DNA of 64,000 nucleotides from Culex pipiens pallens (taxonomy: Eukaryota > Arthropoda > Insecta > Diptera > Culicidae). The notes under the pieces were generated by a model that did not search any database, was not told the DNA's origin, and saw only the letters and a program-made list of their open reading frames with translations. How positions within the stretch are numbered: the stretch's first letter is position 1; each line of letters opens with the position of its first letter. The stretch lies in the NCBI RefSeq assembly GCF_016801865.2, contig NC_068938.1, forward strand, positions 110,732,141 to 110,796,140. Direction: 5' to 3'. This document shows positions 53,901 to 64,000 of the stretch, piece after piece. A program made the translations under genes and the position numbers.

Positions 53901-55208
53901 TGACCACCTCGCTCGATCCGGCCACCTTCAACAGTATCATCAACAGTACCGCCACGGTGGCCAGCTATCCGGTCGCCGTTTGCAACGTAACGAACAGTGC
54001 CAGCAACAAGAAGGATCAACCTCCGCCACCGTTGCCACCTCCCAGGCCGACCCAGCATCGGCACACCCGGAGCAGCAGCCTAGATCTGAACAAGCTGAAG
54101 CTGAGCAACGCAAACGCAGCACTTACGAAGCAGCTCGAGGACCAAATGCGGATGCCTCCGCCGCCGGAAGTCCCGCCGCGTGTAACTCCCACGGCTGAGA
54201 ACCATCCCGGGTTTGCCGATTTCGCACAATTCCCCAACTCGATGGCGCCCGACGGAACACGATTGGTAAGCATCTCTGTAATTTTTTGTTGCTGCTCTAG
54301 CAGTGATGAAATCAGTCCTTCCTTCATCATCGTTGATCGGAAGGCACGCCGCCGGTTGTGCTCGTCGAAGTTATTGTGTTACAAAATAACATGTTAATTT
54401 CAGTCGCTTGCAAGCAGGTTTATTCGTGTGTTTTTCAGTTATTTTCGTTTTTGAATCGTGATTTTGGGCGTCCATTTTGTGGAGTGATAAGTGCTTATAA
54501 TTCTCCCAGTTTCAACGATCGATTGCGAGCAGCGGATCGCGCGTTTAATTTGTCTTGCGTAGTGTTTTTTTTTAGTATTTTTGTTTGTTTACTATAGTTT
54601 TCGATAGAAATGAGCCAAATTTTCTAGATACAGGCCAGTTGTATGGCTCCGGGAATTTTAAAATGGAAATCTGGTTATAACCATGGGACCTCACCCACCC
54701 TGTGTCTAATCCTCGCTCCTTTTCACAGAGTTCTGCGGAAAACAACGTCACCACGATCCACCTGGACGCCAGCGGCAACATGACCCATTCGACGCGTGGC
54801 GGCAGCTTAACCGGTGGCGGCGGCGGTCCCTCAATCCAGACGGCACCCCACAACAGTGCCTTCGAGGTGTACCGGAAGCCGTCGCAGCAGCAGCTTCGTG
54901 GATCTCAATCGCCAACGCAGCCGCCGCCACCGCCCCTGGTTGCGTCGCGCAGTGTCGAGTCCTCGTCGCACGAGTACGAGAAGCGAATCTCGCTGCTCAG
55001 CGATAGCCTACGCCACGTGCGCTTCAAGGGCAGCGAAAAGGCGCACGGACCGGACGTGCTGAAGCACCTGAAGGAGCAGAACCTGCTGCTGTTGAGGATA
55101 TGCAGCGACCTGAGCGAGGAACTGTTGCAAATCCAGCAGAAGCGGGAAGATATCCGGATAAAGATCGAACTGCAGGAGCAGAACCTGGGAAATGGGCCAA
55201 AACCGTAA
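41937..55208 (+). CDS. Reps: REPS (RalBP1-associated EH-domain protein)
   Basis: Six exons: 41937-42107, 50254-51098, 52710-53310, 53368-53536, 53601-54265, 54729-55208. They total 976 residues with consistent phases and GT-AG sites. The N-terminal EH domain spans exons 1-2 (ELRYYNDLFKICSES, then SRQQFYGCLKLIAAYQ). A second, better conserved EH domain crosses exons 2-3 (VSGQVAR|VFFEKSRIPIEELRHIWQ, DGALNLAEFTAAMHLV). EWTKFTESP and SSPGPKPVNFD (exon 4) are REPS signatures. Exon 5 has Pro-rich SH3-type ligands (PPPPLPPPRP). The C-terminus is a coiled coil (HLKEQNLLLLRICSDLSEEL) that in the family binds RalBP1. Role: endocytosis and Ral signalling. Intron 1 is 8146 bp and full of transposons. Confidence 0.92.
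42108..43082 (+). other. REPS intron 1, first part
   Basis: GTAAGTGATATGG donor. AT-rich unique sequence without a recognisable element. The open frame continuing from exon 1 to 42305 is intron read-through. Confidence 0.6.
43083..43232 (-). repeat. Diverged copy of the 180-bp repeat
   Basis: Read inverted it has CCAAGAAAAAATCAAATGGG, GCCAGAACGGG and GTTCGTTAAGCTCTTTCTTG, matching the unit at 24911-25090 in order. Confidence 0.55.
43234..43640 (-). repeat. Repeat family A, copy 2 (inverted, interrupted)
   Basis: The complement contains AGGACCCCAAGACGGATCG, CGGTTGAGCCAG, TTGAATCTGAG-type words and TTTTCGAGTGATTTTAT in the same order as 57405-57615. It is split by the MITE at 43318-43530. Confidence 0.7.
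43318..43530. mobile_element. CCGTCA-type MITE, TA-flanked
   Basis: The 213-bp element has ends CCGTCAACTGGGGCGAATTG and CGATTCACCTCAGATGACGG in inverted orientation. TA flanks both sides (43316-43317, 43531-43532). It interrupts repeat family A copy 2. Confidence 0.8.
43644..43860. mobile_element. Mariner-like MITE, copy 2
   Basis: It has the same ends and interior as 2227-2475 (ACACATAAGGCTACGTGTTA, AAAAAACTGGATTTC), is TA-flanked, and is about 30 bp shorter through internal deletion. Confidence 0.85.
43886..44058. mobile_element. TTAGGTTTTAC-type MITE
   Basis: Ends TTAGGTTTTACACCG and CGGCGTAAAACCTAA are inverted. Inner arms GTGCACTGTTTACATGG and CCATGTAAACAGTGCAC are also complementary, so most of the 170 bp can fold as a hairpin. 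Confidence 0.75.
44491..44671. mobile_element. GGTACTCGCGAT-type MITE in Jockey ORF1
   Basis: AGGTACTCGCGAT at 44491 and ATCGCGAGTACC ending at 44670 are inverted, with TA on both outer sides. The 181-bp segment breaks the ORF1 frame. Confidence 0.7.
45239..45813 (+). mobile_element. GACG-type MITE, copy 1 (complete, 575 bp)
   Basis: Ends GACGCCAACATTTCAAAAAG and CTTTTGAAATGTTACCGTC are inverted over about 32 bp including GCATCATGTACA. GATATC flanks both sides (45233-45238, 45814-45819). It sits in the Jockey ORF1, whose reading continues on the other side. No protein is encoded. Confidence 0.85.
45939..46833. other. REPS intron 1, middle part
   Basis: AT-rich. About 46258-46310 is a fragment of repeat family A in minus orientation (its complement reads ACTTTTGATAGGGTTGTCAG). 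Nothing else recognised. Confidence 0.5.
46834..47076 (+). mobile_element. tRNA-Val-like SINE, copy B
   Basis: The head has anticodon arm CTGGA-CTCACAA-TCCAG, which would give anticodon CAC (Val), and B-box GGTTCGTATCCCG. The body is shared with 10622-10862 and it ends in a T run. TATATTTTT lies on both sides (46825-46833, 47078-47086), a plausible though low-complexity target duplication. Confidence 0.85.
47251..48797 (-). mobile_element. Mobile unit carrying an ARID2/BAP170 gene fragment, copy 2
   Basis: The unit lies in the left arm of the MITE, after GCATCATG, where copy 1 of the MITE is continuous. The ends carry ACACAAAAAAA and TTTTTTTGTGTGTG, a short inverted pair, followed by ATTAC-type subterminal words on both sides. 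It is homologous to 22921-24376 over nearly its whole length. Confidence 0.75.
47621..48550 (-). pseudogene. ARID-domain fragment of an ARID2/BAP170-like gene, copy 2
   Basis: Read on the minus strand it has the same exon-like blocks as 23120-24012: the FLQELQLFHGRN start, the intron-like gap, LKVNSREDW, MALPKRCVNIEIALKKI, FRFLDKYAKVYFHDG and, better preserved, DDEKLHNRRWSAQMLHSVPA, a segment following the ARID in ARID2 proteins. A block of about 100 bp near 47840-47925 is present here but deleted in copy 1. The first-exon frame and several ARID residues are degraded. Transcription would proceed against REPS, from inside its intron 1. Confidence 0.7.
49360..50253 (+). other. REPS intron 1, last part
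   Basis: About 49370-49545 looks like a LINE 3' end with an A-rich tail (ATAAATAAAGC then a long A-rich run). From 49560 on the sequence is unique, GC-richer and contains CAGCAGCAG. It could hold an alternative first exon or an enhancer, but no coding start in frame with exon 2 was found. Exon 2 acceptor: TCACTTGCAG. Confidence 0.45.
51099..52709 (+). other. REPS intron 2
   Basis: Donor GTAAGTACC, acceptor TTTTTTTAG. About 51655-51755 contains CGATCGAGATTTCTCGAT-type words like 10863-11035. The rest is AT-rich without a recognisable element. Confidence 0.6.
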
Positions 55209-56882
55209 GCGCCGGGGTCGTCGTCGTCTTCGTTAATTGTTGATTTGATTGGTGAACCAAAAGTGTAAAATTTGATGTAAAATATCGTAGTGCAGCATGT
55301 CCTCAAATCTTGGTCCCCCACGCAATGTTAGGCGCTTTTCATCCAACAACCAGCAGAACGCGTGTGTTTGTGTTGGTTGGTTGGTTGGTGTAGCTCTGTA
55401 AACGCATTAAAATCTAACGATTAAAAGAAAAACATTTTTAAACACTGTTAGCAACTGTAGTCTAAGCCAAAAGTAAAATTAAAACCGGATATTTTAAAAT
55501 GCGAACATTACAAAAAAGTAACTCTTTGCGTGATCGTACTGAAAAGAAATATTGAGAATTGCTAGAAGGCGGAGCGACCTCGATTCGCAGTGAATGTCAA
55601 CACTCATGTTTGTTTATTATCAGGTTCTTTTTGAAAAGAAAATAAATATTAAAATATATTGAACAAATGTTACACGCTCGAACCCTACGCATTTCCGTAT
55701 TTATAAAAAAAAACACAAACACAATAAATCCAACGGTTTGGTTGACCTAGTTGTATGACACGAGAGGTATATCGAAACTAACTAAACTGTGAAACGAGCT
55801 GATGATATAGTTTAGTGTACGTTGATTGTGCTAAGCATCCTGAACGATCTGAATACAAAGTAATGAATGACCCTTTTTTTCGAATGTGTTGCTAATGATG
55901 GTTGTATGAGCGGAAACAATAAGAACAAGAAAAAAACACACATACACACCCATACACAGAGATACTTATTTTTATAAAGATGTATAAACTATTTAAATCT
56001 ATTTTTAAAAACGCTTCTCTTGAAAAAAACAAAAGCTCTTTGAGACAGCGAAGCAGAAAAAATAAAACGAAGTATTATCTTTACGGAAAAGGATTCTCTC
56101 TCAAGAGAGAGACTTGCGAGGTTCTAAAATGGATTATAAAACAAAAGTTATTCCAAGATCCCCCATTTCATTGTCAAGCGTCAGCGTTTTAAATATTTTT
56201 ACTTTAGTTAGAAAGCTAACCACTCGAACAAAACAACCATTATATCAATCAAACAAAACAAAACACAATGTAAACGCGTAATGTTTAGTATATCTTAGCT
56301 TTTGATCTATCTACAAAATAAAAAAGAAAACAAGAAAGAGCTCAAAGCCGATGATGTTATGATTGTACGACACATTTGGAGTTTTTGATTTTTTTTGTGG
56401 TTGAAAGAAAGTCCCAACTATCTCGAACTAACCATGGGTCTTTCTCCGCCAACACCGCCAAAACTTTGTCCCAAGGGATAACTTTTGTCCCTGATCATAA
56501 ATTCGAACTTCAGTTTTCGATATCTCGTGACCGAGGGGCGGCACGACCCCTTCAATTTTTGAACATTATAAAAACACGCGTTTTTCAATCATTTGCAGCC
56601 TGAAATGTTGATGGTTTGGAAATTTGGTGTCAAACGTACTTTTATGTAAAATTGGCCAATGTAATTAAACCAATTATTTGACGTTTAGGGTGGTACTATC
56701 CGAAATAGGGTGTAAAAACGGAACGGCTGAACCAATTTTAGCTCACCGTTGGGCTTTTAATGACAAATACTAAATACAACTAACAGATCCTATTCGAAAA
56801 TCTGTATCTTCAGAAGGAATTTTCTGATCGATGTGATTGATGATTCGGCGGAGTTGTCATTGTTTGAATATTATTAAAAAAC
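55209..56882 (+). other. REPS 3' UTR and downstream region
   Basis: Several AATAAA-type sites occur (e.g. near 55640 and 55720), so the 3' UTR may run a few hundred bases. No further gene. The region 56390-56640 contains short repetitive words but no identified element. Confidence 0.45.
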
Positions 56883-57795
56883 GTTACTTAATCCACCTTC
56901 AGGTGTTTGGTGCCTTCCTTGCATTCATAAAGTGAATACACTACACAGCCTCAAAAAAGTGTATAAATAACACTTATTTTTTTATCAAAATATCTGAGAT
57001 CAGGCTTCAAAAAAGTGTATTAAAAGCACTAAAGTACTTATAACTTTTGATAGGGTAGTCAGATCTTCAATCTTTTGGGCTCATTGGAAAGGTCTTTGAT
57101 TACCTATCCAACGATGGGTCGCATGGTAGATCAAGAAAACTTGTTCATCAACATATTTGAGATTCAGCCTCAAAAAATTGTATAAATAGCCGTTAAGTGC
57201 TCATAACTTTTGATGGGGTTGTCAGATCTTCTATCTTTTGAATGCGTTGGAAAGGTCTTTCAAATACCTTTCTAACAATCTATAGCATGACGGAGTTTCT
57301 GACAAAAACCACCCTTTTTACAATCTTCCGAAGTTTAGCTGAAATAGTTTTTTAGCATAACTTTTGAAGTACTTTTCTAAGCTTCATACAATTAACTAGG
57401 GTCTTATGGGACCCCAAGGCGGATCGAATGAGTCCAAAACGGTCCAAATCGGTTCAGCCAGTCCGGAAATAATCGTGTGCATATTTTTCGGTGCACGGAC
57501 TCACATCCAGACACACGCACAGACATTTGTTCAGAATTTGAATCTGAGTCGATAGGTATACGTGAAGGTGGGTCTACGAGGTCGAATAAAGAAGTTCATT
57601 TTTCGAGTGATTTTATCGAGGTTTTTAAGCGAAGATGGCGTTCGAATGGTGAACGCCCGAAATGTCAAAATCACGCAGTGGTACCAACATTACGGAAAAA
57701 GTGTGCCAAGGCATGACAGCCACATTTTTACTGCGCCATCTTCGCTTAAAAACCTGGATAGCCTTTCCTCATTGAGGTGAGGAAGGCAAAATAGG
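56883..57795 (+). repeat. Repeat family A, copy 3 (long, interrupted)
   Basis: It starts CTTAATCCACCTTCAGGTG...GGTGCCTTCC and ends CTTTCCTCATTGAGGTGAGG then AAGGCA. Two internal subunits repeat (ATAACTTTTGAT(A/G)GGG(T/G)TGTCAG-type blocks near 57048 and 57205). A nested MITE lies at 57616-57758. No coding capacity is seen. Confidence 0.7.
57616..57758. mobile_element. TA-flanked 143-bp MITE in repeat family A
   Basis: Ends AGGTTTTTAAGCGAAGATGG and CCATCTTCGCTTAAAAACCT are perfectly inverted, flanked by TA (57614-57615, 57759-57760). The family A copy at 4181-4560 lacks this insert at the same point (GATTTTATAGCCTTTCC). Confidence 0.85.
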
Positions 57796-58627
57796 TAAAC
57801 GGGATTTTTTTTTTTTAGATTTTGAAATTCTAGATTAAATTTTCAAAACAACCTATCCCTCATGGGTTTCCTATGCAGATAGGGCCTTTTGAAAATTTAA
57901 TCGAGAATTATCTTTTTTTTTTCACAAAAAAGGTTAACGTTTTCCAAAATCCGTATTTTTTTAAATTTTTTTTGCACACATTTATTTTTCTTGAAAATAA
58001 ACAGACTTGAGTACAATTTTTTGCTTTAAAATGTCTGAAATAGCTATTATTTAAGATATTTTGAAACAGTTGTTAGGAAACTTTCAATTGAAAAAAAAAA
58101 CATATCAAAACGAGTTGAAAATTTTGATTTCAATTTTAAAAAGTAATTAAAATGGTCGTATCTTTCCAGTTGACAGTATTTTCGAGATTTTGTTCGAGCT
58201 ACTGGTAAAAATATTACTTTTTAAATAACACATCACTTTTAGGTGCATTATACATGAAAACAAAAATTAAGTACTTGTTGGTTTTAAATTTGATTCTTCA
58301 TCTAGAAACTTGTTCGGAAAATTACGACTTGTTGACAAAAAATCGTTCAAAAATATTCGAAAATAATTATCTTGCGTAATCCCGTTTTATGTGAAAATAA
58401 AAAAAAAATTTGAAATTTTTTTTCTGATCGATGCTGCATTTTGTAAGAAAAATTAGGGTTTGAAGGGATGAATTTTATATAAAGAAGTTATACAGCCTAT
58501 AAACAATAAAACTTTTTTTTTCGCATATTTTGGGTCAAATTGAGTTAACAACGCCATTTTGTGCAGGCTTCAATGTCTCAACTCTTGTTCTCAGATGGCA
58601 AGATGAAAATTATTGTTTAATTAAGTA
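57796..58627. other. Intergenic sequence, no gene seen
   Basis: Strongly AT-rich with poly(A)/poly(T) runs; no coding frame or element boundary. Confidence 0.5.
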
Positions 58628-58738
58628 GCGTCATCAGGGGTGACAATGGTTTGGAGGGTAAGATTGGTTCATACAAATTTCTGCATTTTTGTATGATCTA
58701 ATCTCACCCTTTAGACCCAATGTCATCCCTGCTGACGG
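58628..58738. mobile_element. Small palindromic MITE (GTCATCAGGGGTGACA)
   Basis: Ends GCGTCATCAGGGGTGACAAT and its complement-like ATGTCATCCCTGCTGACGG pair, as do the inner AGGGTAAGATT and AATCTCACCCT. TA flanks both sides (58626-58627, 58739-58740). Confidence 0.7.
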
Positions 58739-59691
58739 TACACAATTTGTGATAATACAAATATGAAAACTGAGTGGTTATGCGAGATGATCATAAATTT
58801 ATAATTCACACATTGGAAGAAACATTTGCCAACTGCAATACATTCGATCAGTTAGACTACTAAACTGATGTTACGGATTGATGGAACGAGGCCAGGTAAA
58901 TGCCACAACGCTGCCGTTTATTCTACAAAAGTAAATGTTTTCTACGCGGGGGCCTGAGTTCGTGATAACTTATCACAAGACGATCTAAATGCCTCCTGTT
59001 CTATCGATACCCGATAGATAAGATCTGATATGGGGTTTTGTTTTATTGTATTTACCCCCGGACAACGGAGACGCGGTAGTTAAAAGCGATTACCACTGGT
59101 CAAAGCTAATTCAGTGCTAAAACGCCCATGCGTGTCAGCAGCCGTGTCCACTTCAAGTGTTCGGACTAAAACATTATTCGACGAAACGAATGGAACGGAT
59201 TTCTTCTACGAACCCCCAACGGTGATACAGGTATGACGTGACAATTTCGGTAATTATTTAGCACCCTAAGTATCCATTTTTTATTTGTTGTGTTTATCAA
59301 AAAAAAAAATGGTAGGGGAACGGCATGCAATTCCATCGTGCACCTAATGTTGACATATCAGCACTTTGGCGTTCGATTACACCTTCTAAAAAGTGTTTTC
59401 AAAACATGTTTTTTCAAGTCAGAACTTTTTGAACTGAATTAGAACCGAGTTCTCAATTTGTCAAACATGCAAGAATTTGGTGGAAATGACTTTTGAATAC
59501 ATAAAGTTTTGGCTTTAAATACAGAATAGAAAATTTGAATTAAAAAATAAATAACCATATGAAAAATGTTTGAGCGTAATTTTGTTATTTTTTTTATGAT
59601 GCATTTTGGATCAGTATCTTAAAGTTTCTTCGAAACAAACATGGCGACATATAGCCGCCCGGGAAATGAACGATGATACCTTTTAACACCT
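58739..59691. other. Intergenic sequence, no gene seen
   Basis: Shares short words with 430-520 (e.g. TTCGGACTAAAA around 59158-59170), perhaps an old dispersed repeat. No gene. Confidence 0.45.
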
Positions 59692-59862
59692 TAGGCGGTA
59701 TACACGCTTGGTAAGGGACTGGTCAAGGAAAATTACGACAAGCGGCAGCGAATGCAAACCAGAGAGGATGAAGAAAAGCTCCAATAAATCGTTCACTCTC
59801 CTTTGTTCCGCTGTTCGTAGGGCTATTTCTTGACCCCTTTTGCTTGGGAGGAGCATCGTCGA
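59692..59862 (+). repeat. Single diverged copy of the 180-bp repeat
   Basis: GGCGGTATACACGCTTGG, GGTCAAGGAAAATTACGAC, CCAGAGAGGATGAAGAAAAG and TTCTTGACCCCTTTTGC follow the order of the units at 24911-25270. Confidence 0.75.
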
Positions 59863-60479
59863 AAATGTTGATAGACTTGAAAACAACGTGCAGAGTAGTG
59901 TACATTTCTAAATCACCTTATTTACGATTTGAAGAACAATGGTTCTGTATTTAGATTACCAGCAAAAAAATCTTATCAGTTTGGTAATTTCCAAATAATC
60001 CAGCTTCCCGCGATATGTACTCGATATGTACATTAGGTAACACGGGCTAGGTACAGGTTCACAGTTCAAGGCTTACGGTCTTAAGCAATCACCAATTTCA
60101 CAAATGCATCATCTCTGTATACATAATCTTAATTGATTTATAGTCAATCGGTAAAACGAGCTTTAAATGTACCAACAGTTTGATTGGCAACCTCTGTGGG
60201 GCCCCAACCGAGATAAGCTCCACCCAGATTACGGTCTGAGTTACCCCCTTCATCGATACCCACAATTTCCCGCCATATCTACGTACGGCCATTGTAAGGA
60301 GACGACGGTTGGTGACCGAAGCAAGAAAAATTTGACTGCCATATCTCGGCTGGATTTCGGCACGGGATTAACCTTCGAATTGGTATTTCAGGAAAAAGTG
60401 CGACTCGCCGCTTCGACTTGACTCACTTAAGGTCAGACGTCTGAGGCGTGTTGACCACGGACAATCAGCAATCAACAGG
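59863..60479 (+). promoter_or_regulatory. Upstream region of the scavenger receptor gene
   Basis: Unique sequence. A GGTCAGACGT near 60431 resembles an arthropod initiator (TCAGT-like) about 50 bp before the start codon. No TATA box is obvious. Confidence 0.4.
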
Positions 60480-62211
60480 ATGTGCTGCTGCTGCAACTGT
60501 TCCAACACCGCGAAGAAAGTAGGGACCTGGGTGGGTGTGGTCGGAATCTTCGCCTTGGCCGCATTCTTCGGGTTCGGATGGCCGGCGATTGTGAATTCGG
60601 TGGCGAGAAGTGTAATATGAGAAGTGAGGTACTTAACTGTTCATGGTCATGCTTAAGTCGTTGTTGTTTGCAGGAATTTGTGATGCAGCCTGGTTCAGAA
60701 GTGTACGAAAACTGGCGAAAGCCCGAAGTGCCAATGTATTTCGACATTTACTTTTGGGACTGGACAAACCCGGAGGCTATTACGGATCCCAACGTTCGAC
60801 CAAACTTTGTCCAGCGTGGCCCGTACGTCTTCCTGGAGACTCACGACAGGGCTAACGTCAACTTCAATACCGATGACACGATAACCTTCCAGCAGAAGCG
60901 CACATGGCACTACATTCCGGAGCAGTCAACTGGAGATTTCTACACCGATAGGGTGACCACTCCTCATACGATTCTCATGGTAATGATCTTGGGAGGGTTG
61001 AATAGAATAGTAACTAATAGCTCAATTTCTTACAGACGGTCGGCAAGTTGGTAAAGGAGATGAACGACCCAATGTTGACAGGACTGCTCGACATTATAAT
61101 CAATGCCAACAACTTGGTTGATGGCATTGCATATCCGAACGTTCTCGTGAAGGACATTCTCTTTGACGGAGTCGAAGATAGGCTTTTGGCGGCACTTCAA
61201 GGACTCCTTGCTGAGCTGCCCGATTTGGCCGGAGAGATTGAGCTTCCCGATTGGGACGGTTTCGGGTACTTTATCGAGCGAAACACCAGCGTAGAGTACG
61301 ACGGAATCTTCCGGATGCGAACCGGAACGGACTCGTGGACAGCTACCGGCCAAATGGTCACCTGGAACAACGCACCTACGGTCCCACACTACCGTGGAGT
61401 CTGCGGCCAAGTCCGTGGCTCAACCGGCCAGGTGAACCCTCCGATGACCAGCTCCCAAATCAACAACCCCGGAGACTTTATCCTCTTCATTACCGATTTG
61501 TGCAGCGCCCTCACCCTGAAGTACGACGGTGATTTCGTGCTGAACGATCTGGAAGGCAAGGTCTGGGTCGGCGATAACCGTGTCTTCGACAACGGACACA
61601 CCTTCCCGGAAACGGAGTGCCAATGCACGGCCCCGGTGGACCAGTGTCCGGCCCTTAAACCCGGCATGTTCGACGTATCCGGATGTAACTTCGGAGCTCC
61701 GCTGTTGGTCAGCTTCCCACACTTCTATCTGGCCGACCCGAGCTACCTGAATCGGGTATCCGGATTGAGCCCGATGCGCAATGCCCACGAGTTCCGCTAC
61801 GCACTGCATCCGTTCTCCGGAATCCCAATGACCGTTAACGGCCGCTTGCAGTACAACGTTGACGTTAAGGATTACGGCCTAGCGTAAGTGTTCAGCTTCA
61901 TTACTCTTCAAACAAACAGCCCTAAAAACTACATCCTTTCAGTGTAACGAACGGAGTTCCGGACGTTGTGATGCCGGCGTTCTGGGTCGAACAACGGGTC
62001 GTGCTCACGCAAGATGTCATCGACGACTTAGTGGTAAGCCAAACAAAAATATCAAATTTTGAGCAATCAATTAATATATCATTTCCTCTTGCAACAGCAA
62101 ATCGATACCCTGCGGAATGCTGGAATTTACACCGCGTACGCGCTTCTCGGTGTGGGAGTTCTAGCCTTTGCCGTGGCACTCTACTTTACGCTGGCCGTGT
62201 GGAAGGACTGA
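60480..62211 (+). CDS. CD36-family class B scavenger receptor, croquemort-like
   Basis: Five exons: 60480-60611, 60674-60979, 61036-61883, 61943-62033, 62098-62211. They give 496 residues with consistent GT-AG phases. The N-terminal MCCCCNCSN (likely palmitoylated) precedes the first membrane segment (about 14-37). The large extracellular domain has PGSEVYENWRKPEVPMYFDI, the conserved RGPYVFLE, Cys-rich CQCTAPVDQC and GAPLLVSFPHFYLADP, all diagnostic of CD36 proteins. A second membrane segment lies near the C-terminus (AYALLGVGVLAFAVALYF), ending AVWKD. Family role: uptake of lipids, oxidised lipoproteins, apoptotic cells or microbes at the plasma membrane. The Cys-rich start suggests a croquemort-like (SCRBQ) member, but other insect class B receptors cannot be excluded. 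Confidence 0.92.
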
Positions 62212-63218
62212 AAGGTGTAACAGTGGGACCGATCAACACTAATTTATAGGTTAAAGCTGGTTTTTGCTAGGTGAATAAAGTTTTGTTTTAAGAATTATAC
62301 AACAGTTTCAGATTTATTTCCCTTTTCTATTTGTTTTACTTTTGCAACCCGTCGACAAGCCATCTAAGCTACAATGCTAAGCAGAAAGTGGTAAACAAAC
62401 AAACATTTTCCATATCTCACCCTCTATCATTGCTCATAGTGTAATGAAATTCCGATTTATTAGATGGCATTCACAAATTATTTTTTTTTTTGCTACAGGA
62501 TATGAGCATATGTGAGAATGAAGAGCTCCGATCCCTGGGTTGTTTCTCGTTAGTTAGGTTCTGACTTGTGCTAAAACTCAAAAAATTTCTGTAAATTGGG
62601 AGAGATACAAAAAGACGATCAAGTCCTCACTCTCGTTTGCTTATGTTGTCTAGAATATAGGGGAGAGTGGAGAGACTTGATCCACGGGGACACTTGATCC
62701 CAAGCCTGTATCTCTTTAGCATGTGAGTAAAAATTAGCTCTTTTCTAGAAAGTTAAATTAAAAAATGTTTGGATTGAGTTTCACACATTTTTCTAAAAAG
62801 TGTTGCAAAAAACTTCAAGAGATCTTTTTTCTTTATTTTGATATGCATAGAAAACACTTTGAAAAAATTCTAAAAAATATTTTTTAGCATCAATTATTTA
62901 ATAAACTTATCAACTACAAAACTTTCGCATACATTTATCGTCATACTATTTTTACAATCAACCTCAAGCTTAATCAATTGGTTTAGTTTTTCGTACATAG
63001 TTTCCTTTAGTATAGTTGTAGGTACATGACTTACTGCAGTTTTGAACTATTTTTGAAATGTTTTGTAAACATAAATTACCAGCTTTTGTAACGTGATCAA
63101 TTTTTGTCTCAAAAAAAATATATTTTAAGTTTTTTAAATATTTTACATACTATACTTGTTCTATTTTGAACACAAACGTACAGGTTTTATGTGAAATTGC
63201 TGTAACCTATAGCAAATC
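62212..63218. other. Downstream region of the receptor gene
   Basis: 3' UTR to about 62300, then AT-rich sequence. 62654-62705 contains GGGGAGAGTGGAGAGACTTG and GGGACACTTGATCC, a repeat-like start whose counterpart may be GGGATCAAGTTACGCC near 63434. Confidence 0.45.
62274..62279 (+). promoter_or_regulatory. Poly(A) signal of the scavenger receptor gene
   Basis: AATAAA, 63 bp after the stop codon. Confidence 0.75.
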
Positions 63219-63364
63219 CCTCTCCCCGTGCCATACCTTCACACTTAGGAGACCCGGGAGGCGAAGTCTTGTCGCAAAAAGAACGATACACGCCTGTGGA
63301 TCCGTTGACGAAACCGCAAGGTTGAAGAGGGCCACATTATAAGGTGTTACGTCGATTCCGTTTT
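63219..63364 (+). mobile_element. 5'-truncated SINE of the tRNA-Val-like family type
   Basis: The body CCGTGCCATACCTTCACACTT and GGAGACCCGGGAGGCGAAGTC parallels the body of copies A and B, but the tRNA head is missing and the 3' half differs. CTATAGCAAATC flanks both sides (63207-63218, 63365-63376), a 12-bp target duplication that proves retroposition of the truncated form. Confidence 0.85.
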
Positions 63365-63376
63365 CTATAGCAAATC

Positions 63377-63837
63377 AAAAGTTTGTATGAATAAGAAACA
63401 TTTTGCTTAAGATTTCTTCAAAATGTTGAAAGAGGGATCAAGTTACGCCTAACATTTTGAAAATGCCGATATAATTTTTTTTTTCCAAACGCTTGACATG
63501 ATTCGAAGAGTTCATCTGATAAAATATTCTTATCAGCCAAACATAGTTGAATCACAGACAAACAGACGTGACTCTTCATACAAATTATTTTTGAAATCCA
63601 TCGTCCTTCATCAAACCACCATATAACGACGACGCCAGCGCTGCCTGGTGAGCTGATGCCGAAGCGCAGCCCAAACATACCAATACAAACCCATTACTGT
63701 CCTGTGTCATGTCAGTGTATGCGTGAGACAAGCAAGCCTCAACGATTGTAAACATCAACAGCTGATTGAAATAATTGTTGTTTCTGATCGTCAGTACTCG
63801 ATGAAATAATAGTAAAAATTAACACCGACGGCCGAAG
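63377..63837. other. Intergenic sequence before a possible gene start
   Basis: AT-rich to about 63600, then more mixed sequence with CAGT-type initiator words (63712, 63791). It may hold the promoter of the partial frame at 63838. Confidence 0.35.
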
Positions 63838-64000
63838 ATGACGGTGGGTCGGTTCCGTTTTCAATGGCAGAACCTCATGAGCCAAATCATGCGGCAGCAC
63901 CAGCAACGACGCACCACAACCGCAACGACAGAGACCAAACCACTGGTCCTCCCCGTTGCTTCCAAGTTTTGTCCAACATTCCTTCTCCATCGAAACCTCG
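63838..64000 (+). CDS. Possible N-terminus of a plus-strand gene, cut by the window end
   Basis: An ATG in fair context (GAAGATG) opens 54 codons without a stop up to the window edge: MTVGRFRFQWQNLMSQIMRQ, then a Gln/Arg/Thr-rich stretch and LVLPVASKFCPTFLLHRNL. I recognise no family. The opposite strand is also open here (63739-63990), with less natural composition. Confidence 0.3.
   Translation, partial: MTVGRFRFQWQNLMSQIMRQHQQRRTTTATTETKPLVLPVASKFCPTFLLHRNL

Overview
The window is eukaryotic nuclear DNA from an insect, most likely a Culex-type mosquito. The support is the gene structures (short GT-AG introns beside multi-kilobase repeat-filled ones), proteins that read as insect orthologues, and a dense mixture of tRNA-derived SINEs, MITEs, CR1/Jockey-type LINEs, Ty1/copia and hAT elements. 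The genus is inferred from general knowledge; no search was run. Exon borders come from reading frames and GT-AG signals.

Four host genes are well supported. A RIO kinase 3 gene (RIOK3; + strand; exons 26937-27163, 27227-28451, 32833-33165) converges on NUP42, an FG nucleoporin with a CCCH zinc finger (- strand; exons 34539-34615, 33281-34478). Their stop codons are 115 bp apart. REPS, an EH-domain endocytic adaptor, has six exons from 41937 to 55208 and an 8.1-kb first intron full of nested repeats. A CD36-family class B scavenger receptor, croquemort-like, has five exons from 60480 to 62211. The first codons of a further + strand gene may lie at 63838-64000, and a CpG-rich block at 7200-9250 may hold 5' exons of a - strand gene.

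The rest is mobile DNA in layers. Kb 0-11 holds SINEs, palindromic MITEs and a decayed LINE tail. From 11.5 to 24.7 kb, hAT-like termini with an identical 8-bp target duplication bracket 13.2 kb. Inside are a CR1-like retrotransposon whose ORF2 is split by a young copia element with apparently identical LTRs, and a mobile unit carrying an intron-containing ARID2/BAP170 gene fragment. A second, inverted copy of that unit lies at 47.3-48.8 kb, inside a MITE. Kb 35.8-41.1 holds another MITE copy and a 4.1-kb terminal-inverted-repeat element with several microsatellites and thirteen exact 108-bp satellite units. Intron 1 of REPS holds a Jockey-type ORF1 broken by two MITEs.

The least ordinary points are: the CR1-like ORF2 has no in-frame AUG before its endonuclease domain, but is open in the -1 frame from an A_AAA_AAG heptamer in ORF1; it carries in-frame 94-codon tandem repeats; the ARID fragment has been carried at DNA level in two inverted copies; and the 4.1-kb element contains expanding satellite.
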